From positions 30,170,527 to 30,234,526 of the forward strand of contig OX326959.1 in the NCBI GenBank assembly GCA_946800325.1: DNA of 64,000 nt, given 5' to 3'. The number at the start of each line of letters is the position of its first letter. Position 1 is the first letter of the stretch. This stretch comes from Luzula sylvatica. Taxonomy: Eukaryota; Streptophyta; Magnoliopsida; Poales; Juncaceae. A program made the translations under genes and the position numbers. Below are positions 45,093-57,360 of the stretch, one piece after another. Below the pieces are notes generated by a model that saw only the letters and a list, made by a program, of their open reading frames with translations, made no database searches and had not been told where the DNA came from.

Positions 45093-45305
45093 GGGGAGTG
45101 CTACGATATATCCATTTTCTTATTATGGACTCATTTTTTTTTAAAAAAAATTCGAATATTTGTGAAATAATGATATTTTTTGTAAGATTCTAGTTTATAT
45201 TTATCATTTAATATTATTCAAAACATGAATTTTGTAGAATTAATTAATAAATAGCTATAATTCTTAAAATATTTTTTTAAAAATGGGTCTATCATAGCAC
45301 TCCCC
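45093..45305. mobile_element. Foldback MITE, 213 bp
   Basis: The ends GGGGAGTGCTACGATATATC and its complement partner (TCATAGCACTCCCC) are inverted. The interior is AT-rich. Flanks 'aaagtataa' and 'aaagttata' may be a diverged 9-bp duplication. Same family as 61729-61989. Confidence 0.75.
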
Positions 45306-47148
45306 AAAGTTATAATTACAAACTTGGGAGTTAGGAGCTAGCGGAAACAAATGTTGTTTCGATGAGGTTGGATTTTTCAACTTAAAATTTAACTAGACTT
45401 CAATTCACCTCGAGTATTTTATTTATGGACAATTATACTTTTTCCTCTCATTTTTTGATAATTCCCCGTACTAATTAATTTCATAATTAGCAAAATGAAT
45501 TAATAATTAATTCATGGTTATTAAAAAATTAGTATGGAATTAAAGTCCATACTAATTAATGATTAATTCTAAGTATTTAAAAATAAATAATTATTATTCG
45601 TTAATCTAAAACACTAATTATTGAATTAACCATGAATTACTATTGTGGAGGAATCGTGGCAGAATTTGAGGGCATATGATATATGGCCTCTTTCTTTATT
45701 ATATTAGAATGTTGGCTTGGAGTGTTCTGTTTTGGGGTTTGATATGGTGTCCCTCAAAAACTCAAAAAATAATCCCGGCAAAAGAAGGTTTAAAAAACTA
45801 ATATACTAACAAATATTTGTAATTGGCAGTACAATTAATTAAAAATGAGAAAAGAAAATCCATGGCAACATAACATAATTTGCACGATTCGTTTATATAT
45901 AAAGTGATTGTTTTGATGTAATTCGGTTCCATTTGAGTTTTTCTTTTACCTCGATTTTTTGGCTTGTGGTGCAAATTGCATGTAGCCAAGACACAATGAG
46001 ATATACCACGGGTCACAATAATATATTTTTATGTCCTGCTACTTTTATGAATATTCAAAAACAAAATTATATATCTTTTTTTTGTTAAAGACCCTTTGAG
46101 GTTGAAATTATATTTTACTCTTTGTGTAATAATAATAATTATTTTTGAAAGTTAAAAGTTAAAATTAATAGATGTATAAATAATTATTATTATTTTTGAA
46201 TATTTCGATACATTTCACTGAATATGTAATAATAATTAATATGTAATTAACAAATAACAAATTAAGCAAAACACAGTTATTAATAAAAATATATATTGAT
46301 TCTTTGCGATAATCGATTCTTTAGGATAATCTTACCCAGATTTTGTTTTACCATATTTAGCCATCTTAACCTTCGATTATTCATGATTTTGATCAATGAA
46401 TTAGAATAATTTCAATCATATTGTTCTTCAAATACATTTGGCTCATAATATTTTAGTTTATGTCAACAAGTATCTATTTATTGTTATACATGAACCAGAT
46501 TTATATTAAAATATTTTTCACTGCATAAAGAAACAAACCACAAATCCTAAGGCAACTCTGGTTGAGATTAGAGGTACAAAGTTCTTTAATGATTGATTTA
46601 GCTAATCCCTCACCAACAATTTTTTTAATGCTCGAGTTATTTTGTATTTTTTTCCAACCAGAACACTTTTTTCTGACGTTAATTACAAATTGCATTTAAA
46701 CTATACATCCAATTGAAGAATAATGTTTATATCTATATATAGAATCAATTTGTCCTGGCAGGCCATTTAATCTTTATCTCTATTTCGATATTTGTAGCCT
46801 GTTTTAATTAATTGATTTGACATCAATGAATTCAGCCAGTTTATTATGAAATAAATTTATAAATTAAATTCGATGAATGAATTCCTGTAATCTTGAATAC
46901 CAAATTTTTTGCTTTATTATGAATGAATTTCCTTTGTTCAAAACAAATAAAACAACAAATTCAGATACCTTAATTATGATAAAGTATCAATATTTTTGTC
47001 TTTAGCTTTATTAATAGTGAAGTAGTAACCCTAAAGTTGAAAGGATTGAAGATAAAATGTTGAGATAAAAATATATGATCTTCAAACTTTTGGCGCCCAA
47101 ATATCCTTGACGGTTTACCAAATGCACGCCTGAAATAGGTAATTTAAA
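45306..47148. other. Intergenic DNA
   Basis: AT-rich, without coding signal. A local inverted 'taattaattcatggtta' / 'taaccatgaatta' pair near 45500-45640 suggests another degraded small MITE. Confidence 0.5.
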
Positions 47149-48899
47149 GGAAATTTTCTCAAACTAACCAAGTTACCAAACTTTATATCCGAAATAACCA
47201 AGTTTTCAAAATAATTCTCAAAATGTCTTTTGCGAGGTTCCATACCTCGTCAGGCGAGCTATCATTCAGCGCCTTTTTTTACAGGAGTAATTAAGGTGGG
47301 TAAACAAATGCGATGAACCAAACATCGCCTTTTTTTTCAAATCTATGCACCTGCCGAATTCTCTATTATTTGAATTATTATATTTAATTAATGTGATAAT
47401 TAAAAAATATAATTAAATATTCATTAAAATTTATTCAAATTTAAGAATTCGAACGAATATTAATTATGTATTAAGTTAGCAGCTAATATGTAATGGTTAC
47501 TATTTTAATTAAATATACTAATCAGAACATATAAATGTTATGATAAAATGTGGATAATTTCAGTTCGTATATTTAATTAAAATGATAAGCAGTACGTGTT
47601 AGCTGTTAACTTAATACGTAATTAATAATGGTTAGAATTCATAAATTAGAATAAATTTTACTGAATATTTAATTATATCTTTTAATTAGCACGTAAATTA
47701 AATGTAATTGTTTGTAATGGAGGATTCGGCAGGTACAATTTGGGTGCAATAAAAAAAAAATTCTTTTTTCAAACGTGTCAGTACTCACTTTTTTTTTATA
47801 AAAAAAAAAATCACTCTCCCCAGAATATACCTGTCGAATCCTCCATTACAAACAATTACATTTAATTTATGTGCTAATTAAAAGATATAATTAAATATTC
47901 AGTAAAATTTATTCCAATTTATGAATTCGAAGAATTATTAATTTTGTATTAAGTTAACAGCCAACATGTACTAGTTATTATTTTAATTAAATATACTAAT
48001 TAAAACATATAAATATTATGATAAAATGTGGATAATTTCGGTTCGTATATTTAATTAAAATGATAAGCAGTACATGTTAGCGGTTAACTTAATACGTAAT
48101 TAATAATTGTTCGAATTCGTAAATTTTAATAAATTTTACTGAATATTTAATTATATATCTTAATTATCAACATAAGTGAACGTAATAACTAAATAATGGA
48201 TAATTCGGCGGATACATTTTGGAGTAGAATAAATTTTTTATATATTTTTTTCAAACCGTGTCACGTGTCAGATATTAAAAAAAAGAAAATTTTTATTGTA
48301 CTCCACAATGTACCCGCCGAATTATCTATTATATAGTTATTACGTTCAATTATGTTGATAATTAAAAGATATAATTAAATATTCAGTAAAATTTATTCAA
48401 ATTTACGAATTCGAACCATTATTAATTACGTATTAACTTAACAGCTAACATGTACTTCTTATCATTTTAATTAAATATACGAACCGAAATTATCCACATT
48501 TTATCATAATATTTATATGTTCTAATTAGTATATTTAATTAAAATAGTAACCATTACATATTAGATGCTAACTTAATACATAATTAATATTCGTTCGAAT
48601 TCTTATATTTGAATAAATTTTAATGAATATTTAATTATATTTTTTAATTATCACATTAATTAAATATAATAATTCAAATAATAGAGAATTCGGCAGGTGC
48701 ATAGATTTGAAAAAAAAGGCGATGTTTGGTTCATCGCCTTTGTTTACCCACCTTAATTACTCCCGTAAAAAAAGGCGCTGAATGATAGCTCGCCTGACGC
48801 GGTATGGAACCTCGCAAAAAATATTTTGAGAATTATTTTGGAAACTTGATTATTTCGGGTATAAAGTTTGGTAACTTGGTTAGTTTGAAAAAATTTCCC
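47149..48899. mobile_element. Giant foldback, 1.75 kb, built from three inverted units
   Basis: The outer arms mirror each other for about 190 bp ('ggaaattttctcaaactaacc', 'aagttaccaaactttatat', 'ggcgagctatcattcagcgcc', 'ttaattaaggtgggtaaac' type phrases). The outer flanks AATTTAAAG/AATTTAAAA look like a 9-bp MULE-type duplication with one mismatch. Inside lie three successive AT-rich palindromic units (about 47345-47735, 47825-48230 and 48300-48705), each bordered by versions of 'acctgccgaattctc' and its complement. No protein is encoded. Confidence 0.8.
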
Positions 48900-49494
48900 A
48901 ATTTAAAATCTTTCAGTTTTATTGCACCACAAAAATACAAATGGGCGAGTGAAACAAGGCGCTATTGAGAGGGTTTTTCGGCACTAAGGTAATTTATTTT
49001 TTGGCCTCTTTAAAAATTATCGCCTATGTTTGGGATTGTATTTTATTATTACATAAATTTTAAGGGTTATTTGGTGATTTTGTTAAGAGGGTTTTTCTTG
49101 AAATTTTGAGCGTTTTCTCTTTTCTCCAATTTTAATTTAATCACCTACATGTGATTTTTTTTTTTCAAGTTTTTAGGGTTTTTTTTTTGTTGCTCTCCGA
49201 GTTTTATGTTTTATTTTCAAAAAATTTAACGAATTAAAATATAAAGTAATATTTGGGAATTTTTCCACAAATTAAAAAAATTTCAAGGTGCTCTTCTGCG
49301 ATTTTAATTTTTTTTTTATTATTTGTAATTTTCGGTTTTTTTATTTTTATATTTGACATTATTTGAAATTTATAACAATCATCCAATATATATTATTGTA
49401 ATTTTGTCAAATTGCGAAAATTTTAAGTTTTGTTTTGTAATTTTCAGCATTTTACAGTTTTGATTTTTGATTTTTGTTATTTCAGTTTTGAAGG
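48900..49494. other. T-rich intergenic DNA
   Basis: Strongly T-rich plus strand with 'tttttttt' runs. No feature recognised. Confidence 0.5.
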
Positions 49495-50783
49495 GGAATA
49501 TTCCCGACCCCGGGCCCGCGCAGCGGAATGAAGGCCCGGTCCGGTTCCCCGATTTCCGAGATCACGCCACGACTTCGAGGGTACGATGCAATTAGAAGGA
49601 TAGATCTATACCAGTGTCAAATTGATGGCACACGAAGGGTTGATCGCCGCCTTCTATTTTCTGTCACGTTGGTGACAATCCGCGCGTCCCACACCACGCG
49701 TCCTTCACCAATCGTTTGCTACGCCGGTTCACTCGACTTCGTCTTCGTGCGTCCAAGCGTTTCTACCGTCTTTCTCACTCGAGTCGATCACAATCGAAGA
49801 ACCACAAACGTCGTTCCTCTACTTGTATCCACGTTGATTCGTAAGACGTCGGTCGCGGATGCACCGGCCTAGACGATGCACCGGCGAACTTGCTCGATCT
49901 AATCGATTCTCTATTACTCGAGAAACTCTTTTCTCGATTTCTTTCTCTTCACACCTTTTCACTCACGAAAGATCAAATCTGAATTTGCTCTTTTCTTAGT
50001 TTCTTTGGCAGAATGAACTGATTAGAATTGCATTAGTGAGGAGAGAGAAAGTATCATATTTATACCTAATAGGATCAGGATTAGCCAAAAGGCATGTATA
50101 TCCAATATACACCCTCTCACACAGAAAACTGCATGAACCTGGTCAGTATTCTGTCCAGACGAAATTGATAAATTTCTCTGACAGAAAATCAACCAACACG
50201 AAAGTTGTAGATAATCTCATTATCTACACAACCCAATTTGGCCCAGCCCAATTGGAGTTCGTATGCAAAAGTTATGACTGTTTTACTAACTGTATGTCAT
50301 ACTGTTGCACCCTTTCGGTATTTCACAGAAACGACACTGATACATCGTTCATATGAAATATATTTCTTCATGAAGGTTGTAGATAATCTTATTATCTATC
50401 TAACCCAATTTGAACCATTCAAATCGAATTTTCCCACTGAAAGTTATGGCCACGAATGTACGCCTACATTCGTTTATTCTTGTGTACACTTTTACGGTTG
50501 ATCCTGAAACTGTATTTCTTTCAAGTTTTACTATCTTATTGAAATAGTTATTGTATTTATCATAATTTTGTTCATCCTTTTTAACAAAGATATCTGCTAA
50601 GGCAATTTCTAGAAAGAATAAAGGGAACCAAGAGTTTGGAGACAACCAATCGGAGAGTACCACATCAGCAAATTGGAGACATTTACTGAAGGAACGATTG
50701 GCTATTTTTTGTATCTTTGCCGGCTTAACCAGACACAGAAAAAAAGCAATATTACCTTTCACCTGAATCTCGTATGACCAACA
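49495..50783 (-). mobile_element. Probable LTR-retrotransposon fragment: LTR plus leader, minus strand
   Basis: On the minus strand the block starts TGTTGGTCATACGAG (from 50783), carries a TATAAATATGATAC promoter-like motif (50051-50064), then a GC-richer transcribed-type region. Near 49615 it reads CACTGGTATAG, where TGGTAT could be the start of an initiator-Met tRNA primer site, though the match stops early. It holds two diverged copies of a 'gttgtagataatct.attatcta' module (about 50201 and 50374), as is common in plant LTRs. The GC-rich 49500-49600 part would be the leader. No gag or pol follows. Confidence 0.45.
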
Positions 50784-51363
50784 ATAGATTCAGTGTGTCA
50801 CACTAATCTCTTACCATTTCACCTAGCCAGATTTTCATGTTTGGCAGTCACCTCTCTCTCCACGCCCTTTCGCTTTTCCATTCTTCTTTCTATGTTTTTT
50901 TCTCTTAGTTCCTTAATTATATGAATTATTATGAGTTGGGTGAACTATTGTGTGGTTTTATCACCCATTAATTCCCCTTAATTTCGTAGTTTTCTTTCTC
51001 ATTAATTTTTTAATTTTATCATCACATTGTAAATTGATTTTTGGACACTTTCAAAAAGCAACTAATTTTTCATTTATCCATGATTGTTTCTTTAATTCTG
51101 GTTTGATTAGTTGTTGAAAAAAAGACGATTCTTTAGAGGGGCAAGAGCTGCATCGAATATTGCCTATTGTTTGAATCTTGCCCCTCGTTTTCGTGTGAGG
51201 GAGAAATTTACTCTTTTTATTTTGCTTTGAAGAACTGCAAGGGAGATATATTTTGGGAGAGAGAACAACACATCGTGAAAGAGGAAGAAAGATGGAGATT
51301 TGAAGTGAAGGTCGAGAGATCTAGATAGAGAGATCCAGAGAGAGTGGGGATATCATATATGAC
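50784..51363. other. Intergenic, partly leader-like
   Basis: CT-rich patches at 50850-50910, then AT-rich. No supported gene. Confidence 0.4.
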
Positions 51364-51365
51364 AT

Positions 51366-51367
<2 letters not shown>

Positions 51368-51402
<35 letters not shown>
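51368..51402. repeat. (GA)n microsatellite
   Basis: About 17 GA dinucleotides just inside a MULE-type end. Confidence 0.95.
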
Positions 51403-51403
<1 letters not shown>

Positions 51404-51424
51404 GTGAAGGAAGGGAGGGGTACA

Positions 51425-51583
51425 ATCGTAAATTTCTATTTTGTCTGTTAAGTTTAACAAATTCCGTTAATGAAGTATAAATTTGATAGAGATTGTGTTT
51501 TGGAGGGATAAATGTGTTATTAGTAGTTTTGCAGGATAAATATGTTATTTGAGTGTTAGAGAGGGATACACTAGTAATTGTCC
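51425..51583. mobile_element. Solo MULE-type terminus
   Basis: Read inward from 51583 it begins GGACAATTACTAGTGTATCC, then 'tctctaacactcaaataacatatttatcc', matching the terminal blocks at 1-665 and 29470-29692. The partner end was not found. Confidence 0.6.
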
Positions 51584-51777
51584 TAAGAAAAAAAAATTTA
51601 ACCATAAATCAAAGAGTACTATCCCTGTTAAAAAAAATATGAAAATAATGTCAAAATATTTTGAAAATATGTCATTTGTCATGAATAAATTTTGTTATGT
51701 TTTGAAATGGATTGCAGTCCAAAAAACTGGAGACGACTTCAACTGGTGATGGAATAATGTCAAGCCTAATTTTTCGG

Positions 51778-52073
51778 ATCTCAGGAGAAAATGGATGTAT
51801 GATTAATCGTGTATTTGTTATTTAATATATAGTCGTAAAATTTGCTTATTTAAAAAAGAATTATGAAGTTTAGAAAAAATATTAATTTAATTTCTGTAAA
51901 AAATTTGGAAATATGTATTATTACGGATGAACTTAAATGATTGCATGTTTCATAAACAAATAATTATAATATTTGGAAAAGAAAAAAAAAATATAACATG
52001 TAATTCGCAGTTATGATAGATGGTTATTTTTTTTTTTCCTTTTTTCTAAATATTTTCACCATTTTCTCCTGAG
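51778..52073. mobile_element. Possible small MITE
   Basis: CTCAGGAGAAAATGG at the left and CCATTTTCTCCTGAG at the right form a 15-bp inverted repeat about 300 bp apart with an AT-rich interior. No target duplication is visible. Confidence 0.5.
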
Positions 52074-53309
52074 TGGCTGAGGGTTAGTAATTAATGTCCA
52101 ATTAAGAAGATTTCAAATTTAGAAAGGATAATTAGAAACAAAATAAAGAAACAAAATATATTTTGAATTAGTTGTTAATTGGATACTAGGAACATTCAGA
52201 TAGTTAGTGTGAATTTTGAAAATTTGAATTGTTAATTTGAGTTAATTAAGTTTCCTAAATTTTTGTTAAGAATATGGAATGAATTAATTTTAGTTAATAA
52301 ATTAACATATATGACAAACTATGGTTAATTAAGTATTAAAAAGTTACTTAATTATAATGGGTAATATAATAGTTAACATTAATTTAATTTTCTAAAATTA
52401 TGAATTAATTGGTAATTAAGTATAAAATATGTTACTTAAAAAATGTTATTGTTAATTGGCGGTTTGTAATTGACTGTTAATTACATGATGATGTGGTGTT
52501 AATTCAAAGTTTCTTTAATTCAATGAGCAATTTGGGTGTACAAATGGGTACACGAATTAATACCATGCTGCTGATTCAATCAGCAAACTCTGGGAGAATC
52601 TCAGGGCCACGGTATAATTTCCCATTCGATAATGATGCAAGAGCCAAGAGCTTTCTTTGCAATTTTAAAAATAATTACGAGGTGTTTTGTCAATTTCCAA
52701 AAGAATAATTAGGTAACCAAACAATTAAATGAATAGTAAACTAAATTATCCGAATCAATACGCATAACTGGAAAAAGATTAAAGAAGATTCAATTAGAAG
52801 AGAAAACTCATGCAACCAATTTATATCTTTCTTATCCGATAACGGATACCAGTTGCTCCCAATATATCTTTCTTATCCAATAGGGGGATCTACAACGGAT
52901 TAATGGATTAATAGATTTGGTACGGAAGCCAAAGTGGCGGAGGTGGCGTTGGACGTGGTTCTGTATGCCGTGCCGATCTGGGTCGCCGTGATTTGATACG
53001 AAAGAGGATGAGAAGGGGATGCAAGTGCAAGTGCCTAGTGGAGAAATCGAGATTGCTGCCGGAGTAGAAAGTTATCAAATGGCGGGAAGTGTGCTGAGAA
53101 GGCCCAACATGTTCGTTTCTTTTCTCTTATGGGTCTGGACTCAGAAAGAAGAGAAAGCAGAGAAGAGTCAAGAAAGGAAAGATTAAAAATTAAAATAGAT
53201 AAGATAAGATTGGACGGATTAATCGCGTACGTCATTTGATGAGAGATAAAAGTAAGATTGGACGGATTAATAAATGACGAGGCAGCCTGAGAATTTAGAA
53301 AATTACTTG
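52074..53309. other. Intergenic DNA with a short gene-like patch
   Basis: 52490-52710 and 52920-53060 have mixed composition but only short unrecognised frames. 'atatctttcttatcc' is duplicated at about 52825 and 52864. Confidence 0.45.
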
Positions 53310-53318
53310 TAAATTGTA

Positions 53319-54174
53319 AGGAAATTTTCAAAAAAACACCTATCTTTTTTGAATATTCTAGAAAACCCCTTATATTTTTGGAAAGTAAAAAAAAAAACCT
53401 CTAAGAAATTTTTATTTTCAAATACCCTTATAGGGGTTAAAATTAATCATGGATGTGTTAAAAAAATATATTGACCAAAATACCCTTCTATTATCATATG
53501 TATATTTTTGTTATTTTTTCATTAATTTTATTAATTCTAAAAAAATTCATAAATAATTTTTAACATATAATGATTTCACAAAAATAAAATTATTAAATGT
53601 TGTGTTTGTATAATTTTAATATTTCATTTATTATTCATGAAAAACAAACATCAGATAATTATAAAATAAACACCTTGAAAATATACTGAAAGAAAAATAT
53701 TTCTTTAAACATATATTTTAATTTTATTTTCATTCTTCTTTTATGTATGTTTTTAATAAATTCATGATATTTTAATTTTTAAATATTTGCAAGGTGTTAT
53801 TTTAATATTGTTTTTCATCTTATTATTATTTTATGTTATTTTTTCAATAAAAAGTTATGAAAGTCAAATATATGTAATGTATGAAAGATTAAAATTATAT
53901 AAATGTAGCATATGACAATTATTTTTTAAAAATTATTATAAGCAAAAAAAAAATTAGAACTTTTTTAAAATTAATACAAATAACAAAAACATTATTTTAA
54001 TTACTAAATATGTAAAATGAAGGGTATTTTGGTCATAAAAAATATTTAACACCATTCATAGTTAATTTTAACCCCATAGGGGGATATTTGAAAATAAAAG
54101 TTTGGTAGAGGGGATTTTTTGGAGTTTCCAAAAAAAATATCCAAAAAAGATAGGGGGGTTTTTGAAAATTTCCC
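53319..54174. mobile_element. Palindromic MULE-type MITE, 856 bp, 9-bp duplication
   Basis: The arms mirror each other for more than 150 bp: 'ggaaattttcaaaaaaacac' at the left and the complement of 'gtttttgaaaatttccc' at the right, followed by 'ttttcaaatacccttataggggttaaaatta'. A perfect 9-bp duplication TAAATTGTA flanks it (53310-53318 and 54175-54183). It is the only complete, TSD-flanked member of a family with remnants at 15530, 42930 and 63700 and inside both Helitron copies. Confidence 0.93.
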
Positions 54175-54388
54175 TAAATTGTATTAGGAAAATGTTGGAC
54201 ATACGGTATTAATCACATACCCCATCCCACCTCGAGGAGACTTGATGGCGTGGATACAATTTAATTTTAACATATTAATATATTGTTTAACATCTTAATT
54301 GGATATTCAATCATGTATTTATGTGTTAATTTTTAAGGTATTAAATCATATTTACGTCATCAAGATATTGAGGGGAGAGTACTAGGGA

Positions 54389-54909
54389 TAGGGGTGTCAA
54401 TGAGGCGGATATTGTCCAAACCGACCCGAACCATATCCGAAGAAATATCCGGATCTGAAAAAATATCCGAATCCGGATCCGGAACCGTATCCGTTTTTAT
54501 GGGTATGGATCCGGATCTAGAGCTGATTTTTTGATGGATCCAAATTCTATCCGGATCCGAATAAAATTTGTAAACGGGTAACCATTTTGTCGAAATTACG
54601 ATCAAAATCATAGTAATATCTAATAAACAATAACTATATTTTAATTCATAATAATACTTAATAATCAATAATCACTATATCACTATATATATATATATAT
54701 TGTTCTAAAATTACAAAATGAGCAAGACTTGAATTCTAAAAATATTATTATATTATTATATCATAGTATCCGACAATATCCGTATTCGTTTAATATCCGA
54801 ACCGTATCCGGATCCGGGTAATATCGTATCCGGATCCATATCCCAAAAATATGGATATGGATATGGTATGACCACCATCTGAACCGTATCCGAACCGTTG
54901 ACACCCCTA
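54389..54909. mobile_element. hAT-like MITE, 'TAGGGGTGTCAA' type
   Basis: The left end TAGGGGTGTCAATGAGGC and right end CGTTGACACCCCTA are inverted. The subterminal DNA is dense in 'atccggatccg' and 'ccgaaccgtatccg' phrases in both orientations. No clear 8-bp duplication. An AT microsatellite sits in the middle (about 54680-54702). Confidence 0.7.
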
Positions 54910-55154
54910 GATGTACATCACTACGATGTATTAATCTAATTAATTCAAGGAGCATTTCTTCATGTGACCCTTTTTGGTAACCATATTCAAAAAATAATCT
55001 TTTATTTTTCAATATTCCAGATATAACCTGAAACGGATTTTAAAATCTCGTGTGTACCGGGTTTTTAAATTTCGGTGGTTAATTTTTTTTTTCTGACACC
55101 GTGATTATCAAATCTGGATTTTAATTCAAAATGTGATATATTTTCTCAGATTTT

Positions 55155-55361
55155 ACCATAACATCTCTATGTTCTAATTAGTATATTTAATTAAAATGAT
55201 AATTAGTACATGTTATCTATTAACTTAATACATAATTAATATTTATTCGAATTCATAAATTTGAATAACTTTTAAGGAATATTTAATAATATGTTCTAAT
55301 TATCATGTTGATTAAATGTAATAGTACAAATATGAAGAATACGGCAGATACATTTTGTAGT

Positions 55362-55400
<39 letters not shown>
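55155..55400. repeat. Half unit of the 47-49 kb foldback family, ending in (AT)n
   Basis: 'ttctaattagtatatttaattaaaatgataattagtacatgtta' and 'agaatacggcagatacatttt' match the units at 47345-48705. The copy stops at a (AT)n microsatellite (55366-55400). Confidence 0.75.
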
Positions 55401-55403
<3 letters not shown>

Positions 55404-55490
55404 AATCTCCATCTCGTACCAGCCATGGTCATTTTCTCAGAAGATAAAGCAGCCAACACCTCTAATGAGAGTTGTGGTGAATAAATTTTA

Positions 55491-56398
55491 GGGAAATTTT
55501 TGTATATGGACGAAATAAGTTTGGTAATTTGCAAAATAGACAACAAAGTTTGGTAATTTGCGTTATAACACTCTCGACAATTGAAATGTCGAGAGTTTTG
55601 AATCTGGTCGACAATTGAAATGTCGAGAGGGTTAATGGCTGTTAAGTGGATGATTAAATGTCTCGACAATTGAAATGTCGAGCACTAAAAAACTTTGCAA
55701 AATTCTCAACAATTGAAATGTCGAGACACTGTTCACTCCTCCTCGGAAACCGAAACTATTTATTCTACTTCAATTTCTGGATGCATCAATTTAAGCCGCT
55801 CAAAATACCTATCAAATGCGTATATTGTTTTTTGAGTTGCTGTTGTCCAGAAAAATTCTCCTATTGCTTTTCCTCCTAATTTTGCAACGATATTCGATTG
55901 GACATGGCGTATGCAATATCTATACACGTGTCCTTCTTCCTTGGGAAATACACGACTCAACACATTTTTGTGTCCGGACCAACGATCTGTGACAATACAA
56001 ACAGATCGTTCTTTTGTTACGTTATATTTCAACCGATCTAGAAATCATTCCCACGATGATGTATTTTCCTGTTCTACTATGGCAAAAGCAACCGAAAATA
56101 TACCTCTATTACCATCGGCACCGAGGAGGAGTGTTGGGGGTTTGTGGTTGGGAAGTAGAATAAATAGTTTCGGTTTTCGAGGAGGAGTGAACAGTGTCTC
56201 GACATTTCAATTGTTGAGAATTTTGCAAAGTTTTTTAGTGCTCGACATTTCAATTGTCGAGACATTTAATCATCCACTTAACAGCCATTAACCCTCTCGA
56301 CATTTCAATTGTCGAGAGTGTTATAACGCAAATTATCAAACTTTGTTGTCCATTTTGTAAATTACCAAACTTATTTCGTCCATATACAAAAATTTCCC
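55491..56398. mobile_element. MULE 1, 908 bp, 9-bp duplication
   Basis: The TIRs of about 250-280 bp start GGGAAATTTTTGTATATGG at both ends. A perfect 9-bp duplication TAAATTTTA (55482-55490 and 56399-56407) flanks the element. Each TIR carries several copies of the dyad CTCGACA-N7-TGTCGAG; the right TIR (56152-56398) lacks one copy present on the left, an internal slippage deletion. Between the TIRs is a transposase fragment on the minus strand. It cannot move by itself. Confidence 0.95.
55760..56032 (-). pseudogene. MULE transposase fragment (MURA-like catalytic region)
   Basis: A 90-codon minus-strand frame inside MULE 1 carries CIVTDRWSGHKNVLSRVFP, then HVYRYCIRHVQSNIV and a downstream helix-like AFDRYFERLK. 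This is the usual MULE-transposase layout around the second catalytic Asp (the D of TDR) and the conserved C-x2-H motif. A full MURA-type protein has several hundred residues, so the N-terminal half, first Asp and C-terminal zinc knuckle are missing here. It has no plausible start and merges into TIR sequence. It is a deletion remnant of the family's autonomous parent. Confidence 0.85.
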
Positions 56399-56424
56399 TA
56401 AATTTTATTTATAGAGTAATATTA

Positions 56425-57360
56425 GGGAAATTTTTGTATATGGACGAAATAAGTTTGGTAATTTGCAAAATGGACAACAAAGTTTGGTAATTTGCGTTAT
56501 AACACTCTCGACAATTGAAATGTCGAGAGTTTTGAATCTGGTCGACAATTGAAATGTCGAGAGGGTTAATGGTTGTTAAGTGGATGATTAAATGTCTCGA
56601 CAATTGAAATGTCGAGCACTAAAAATTTTTGCAAAATTCTCAACAATTGAAATGTCGAGACACTGTTCACTCCTCCTCGGAAACCGAAACTATTTATTCT
56701 ACTTCCCAACCACAAACCCCCAACAGCCCCATTTAGATGAAATGAATATTGGCGAAGGGTTGCCTGATGTTTTAGAAAATGACGAATTGTTCCAAAGACG
56801 AATTGTTAATATCGTTTCCATATTCTTCACACACCATTTCTTCTACCCATTCGTCATTTTTTAAAACATCAGGCAACCCTTCGCCAATATTCCCAACAAT
56901 TGAAAAATCATCCCGATCCATGAAACACTTTCCGAAAGTTCCAAAGACGAATTGTTAATATCGTTTCCATATTCTTCACACACCATTTCTTCTACCCATT
57001 CGTCATTTTCTATAACATCAGGGAACCCTTCGCCAATATGCATTTCATCTAAATGGGGTTGTTGGGGGTTTGTGGTTGGGAAGTAGAATAAATAGTTTCG
57101 GTTTCCGAGGAGGAGTGAACAGTGTCTCGAAATTTCAATTGTTGAAAATTTTGCAAAATTTTTTAGTGCTCGACATTTCAATTGTCGAGACATTTAATCA
57201 TCCATTTAACAGCCATTAACCCTCTCGACATTTCAATTGTCGACCAGATTCAAAACTCTCGACATTTCAATTGTCGAGAGTGTTATAACGCAAATTACCA
57301 AACTTTGTTGTCCATTTTGCAAATTACCAAACTTATTTCGTCCATATACAAAAATTTCCC
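56425..57360. mobile_element. MULE 2, 936 bp, 9-bp duplication
   Basis: Same family and nearly the same TIRs as MULE 1, starting only 26 bp after it. A perfect 9-bp duplication GTAATATTA flanks it (56416-56424 and 57361-57369). The inverted repeat extends well beyond the TIR ('ccaaccacaaacccccaaca', 'catttagatgaaatg'), and a further internal inversion ('ggcgaagggttgcctgatgtt' at about 56751 and complement at about 56862) makes most of the element self-complementary. Confidence 0.95.
56861..57080 (-). pseudogene. Putative N-terminal coding remnant of the same MULE
   Basis: Within MULE 2 the minus strand is open across an acidic segment containing PDVIENDEWVEEMVCEEYGN and a Ser-rich tail. A partial inverted duplicate of the same segment lies at 56740-56830 on the plus strand. 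I infer that it comes from the region upstream of the transposase catalytic core, because MULE proteins often begin with acidic, poorly conserved sequence and because MULE 1 keeps the catalytic part. The assignment is contextual, not by a recognised domain. Confidence 0.45.

Noticed and set aside
50400..50762. 120-codon minus-strand frame
   Set aside because: It lies in the probable LTR region and shows no gag, pol or other recognisable domain.
54389..54909. 8-bp duplication for the TAGGGGTGTCAA element
   Set aside because: Flanks actaggga and gatgtaca do not match; the element is called on its TIRs only.
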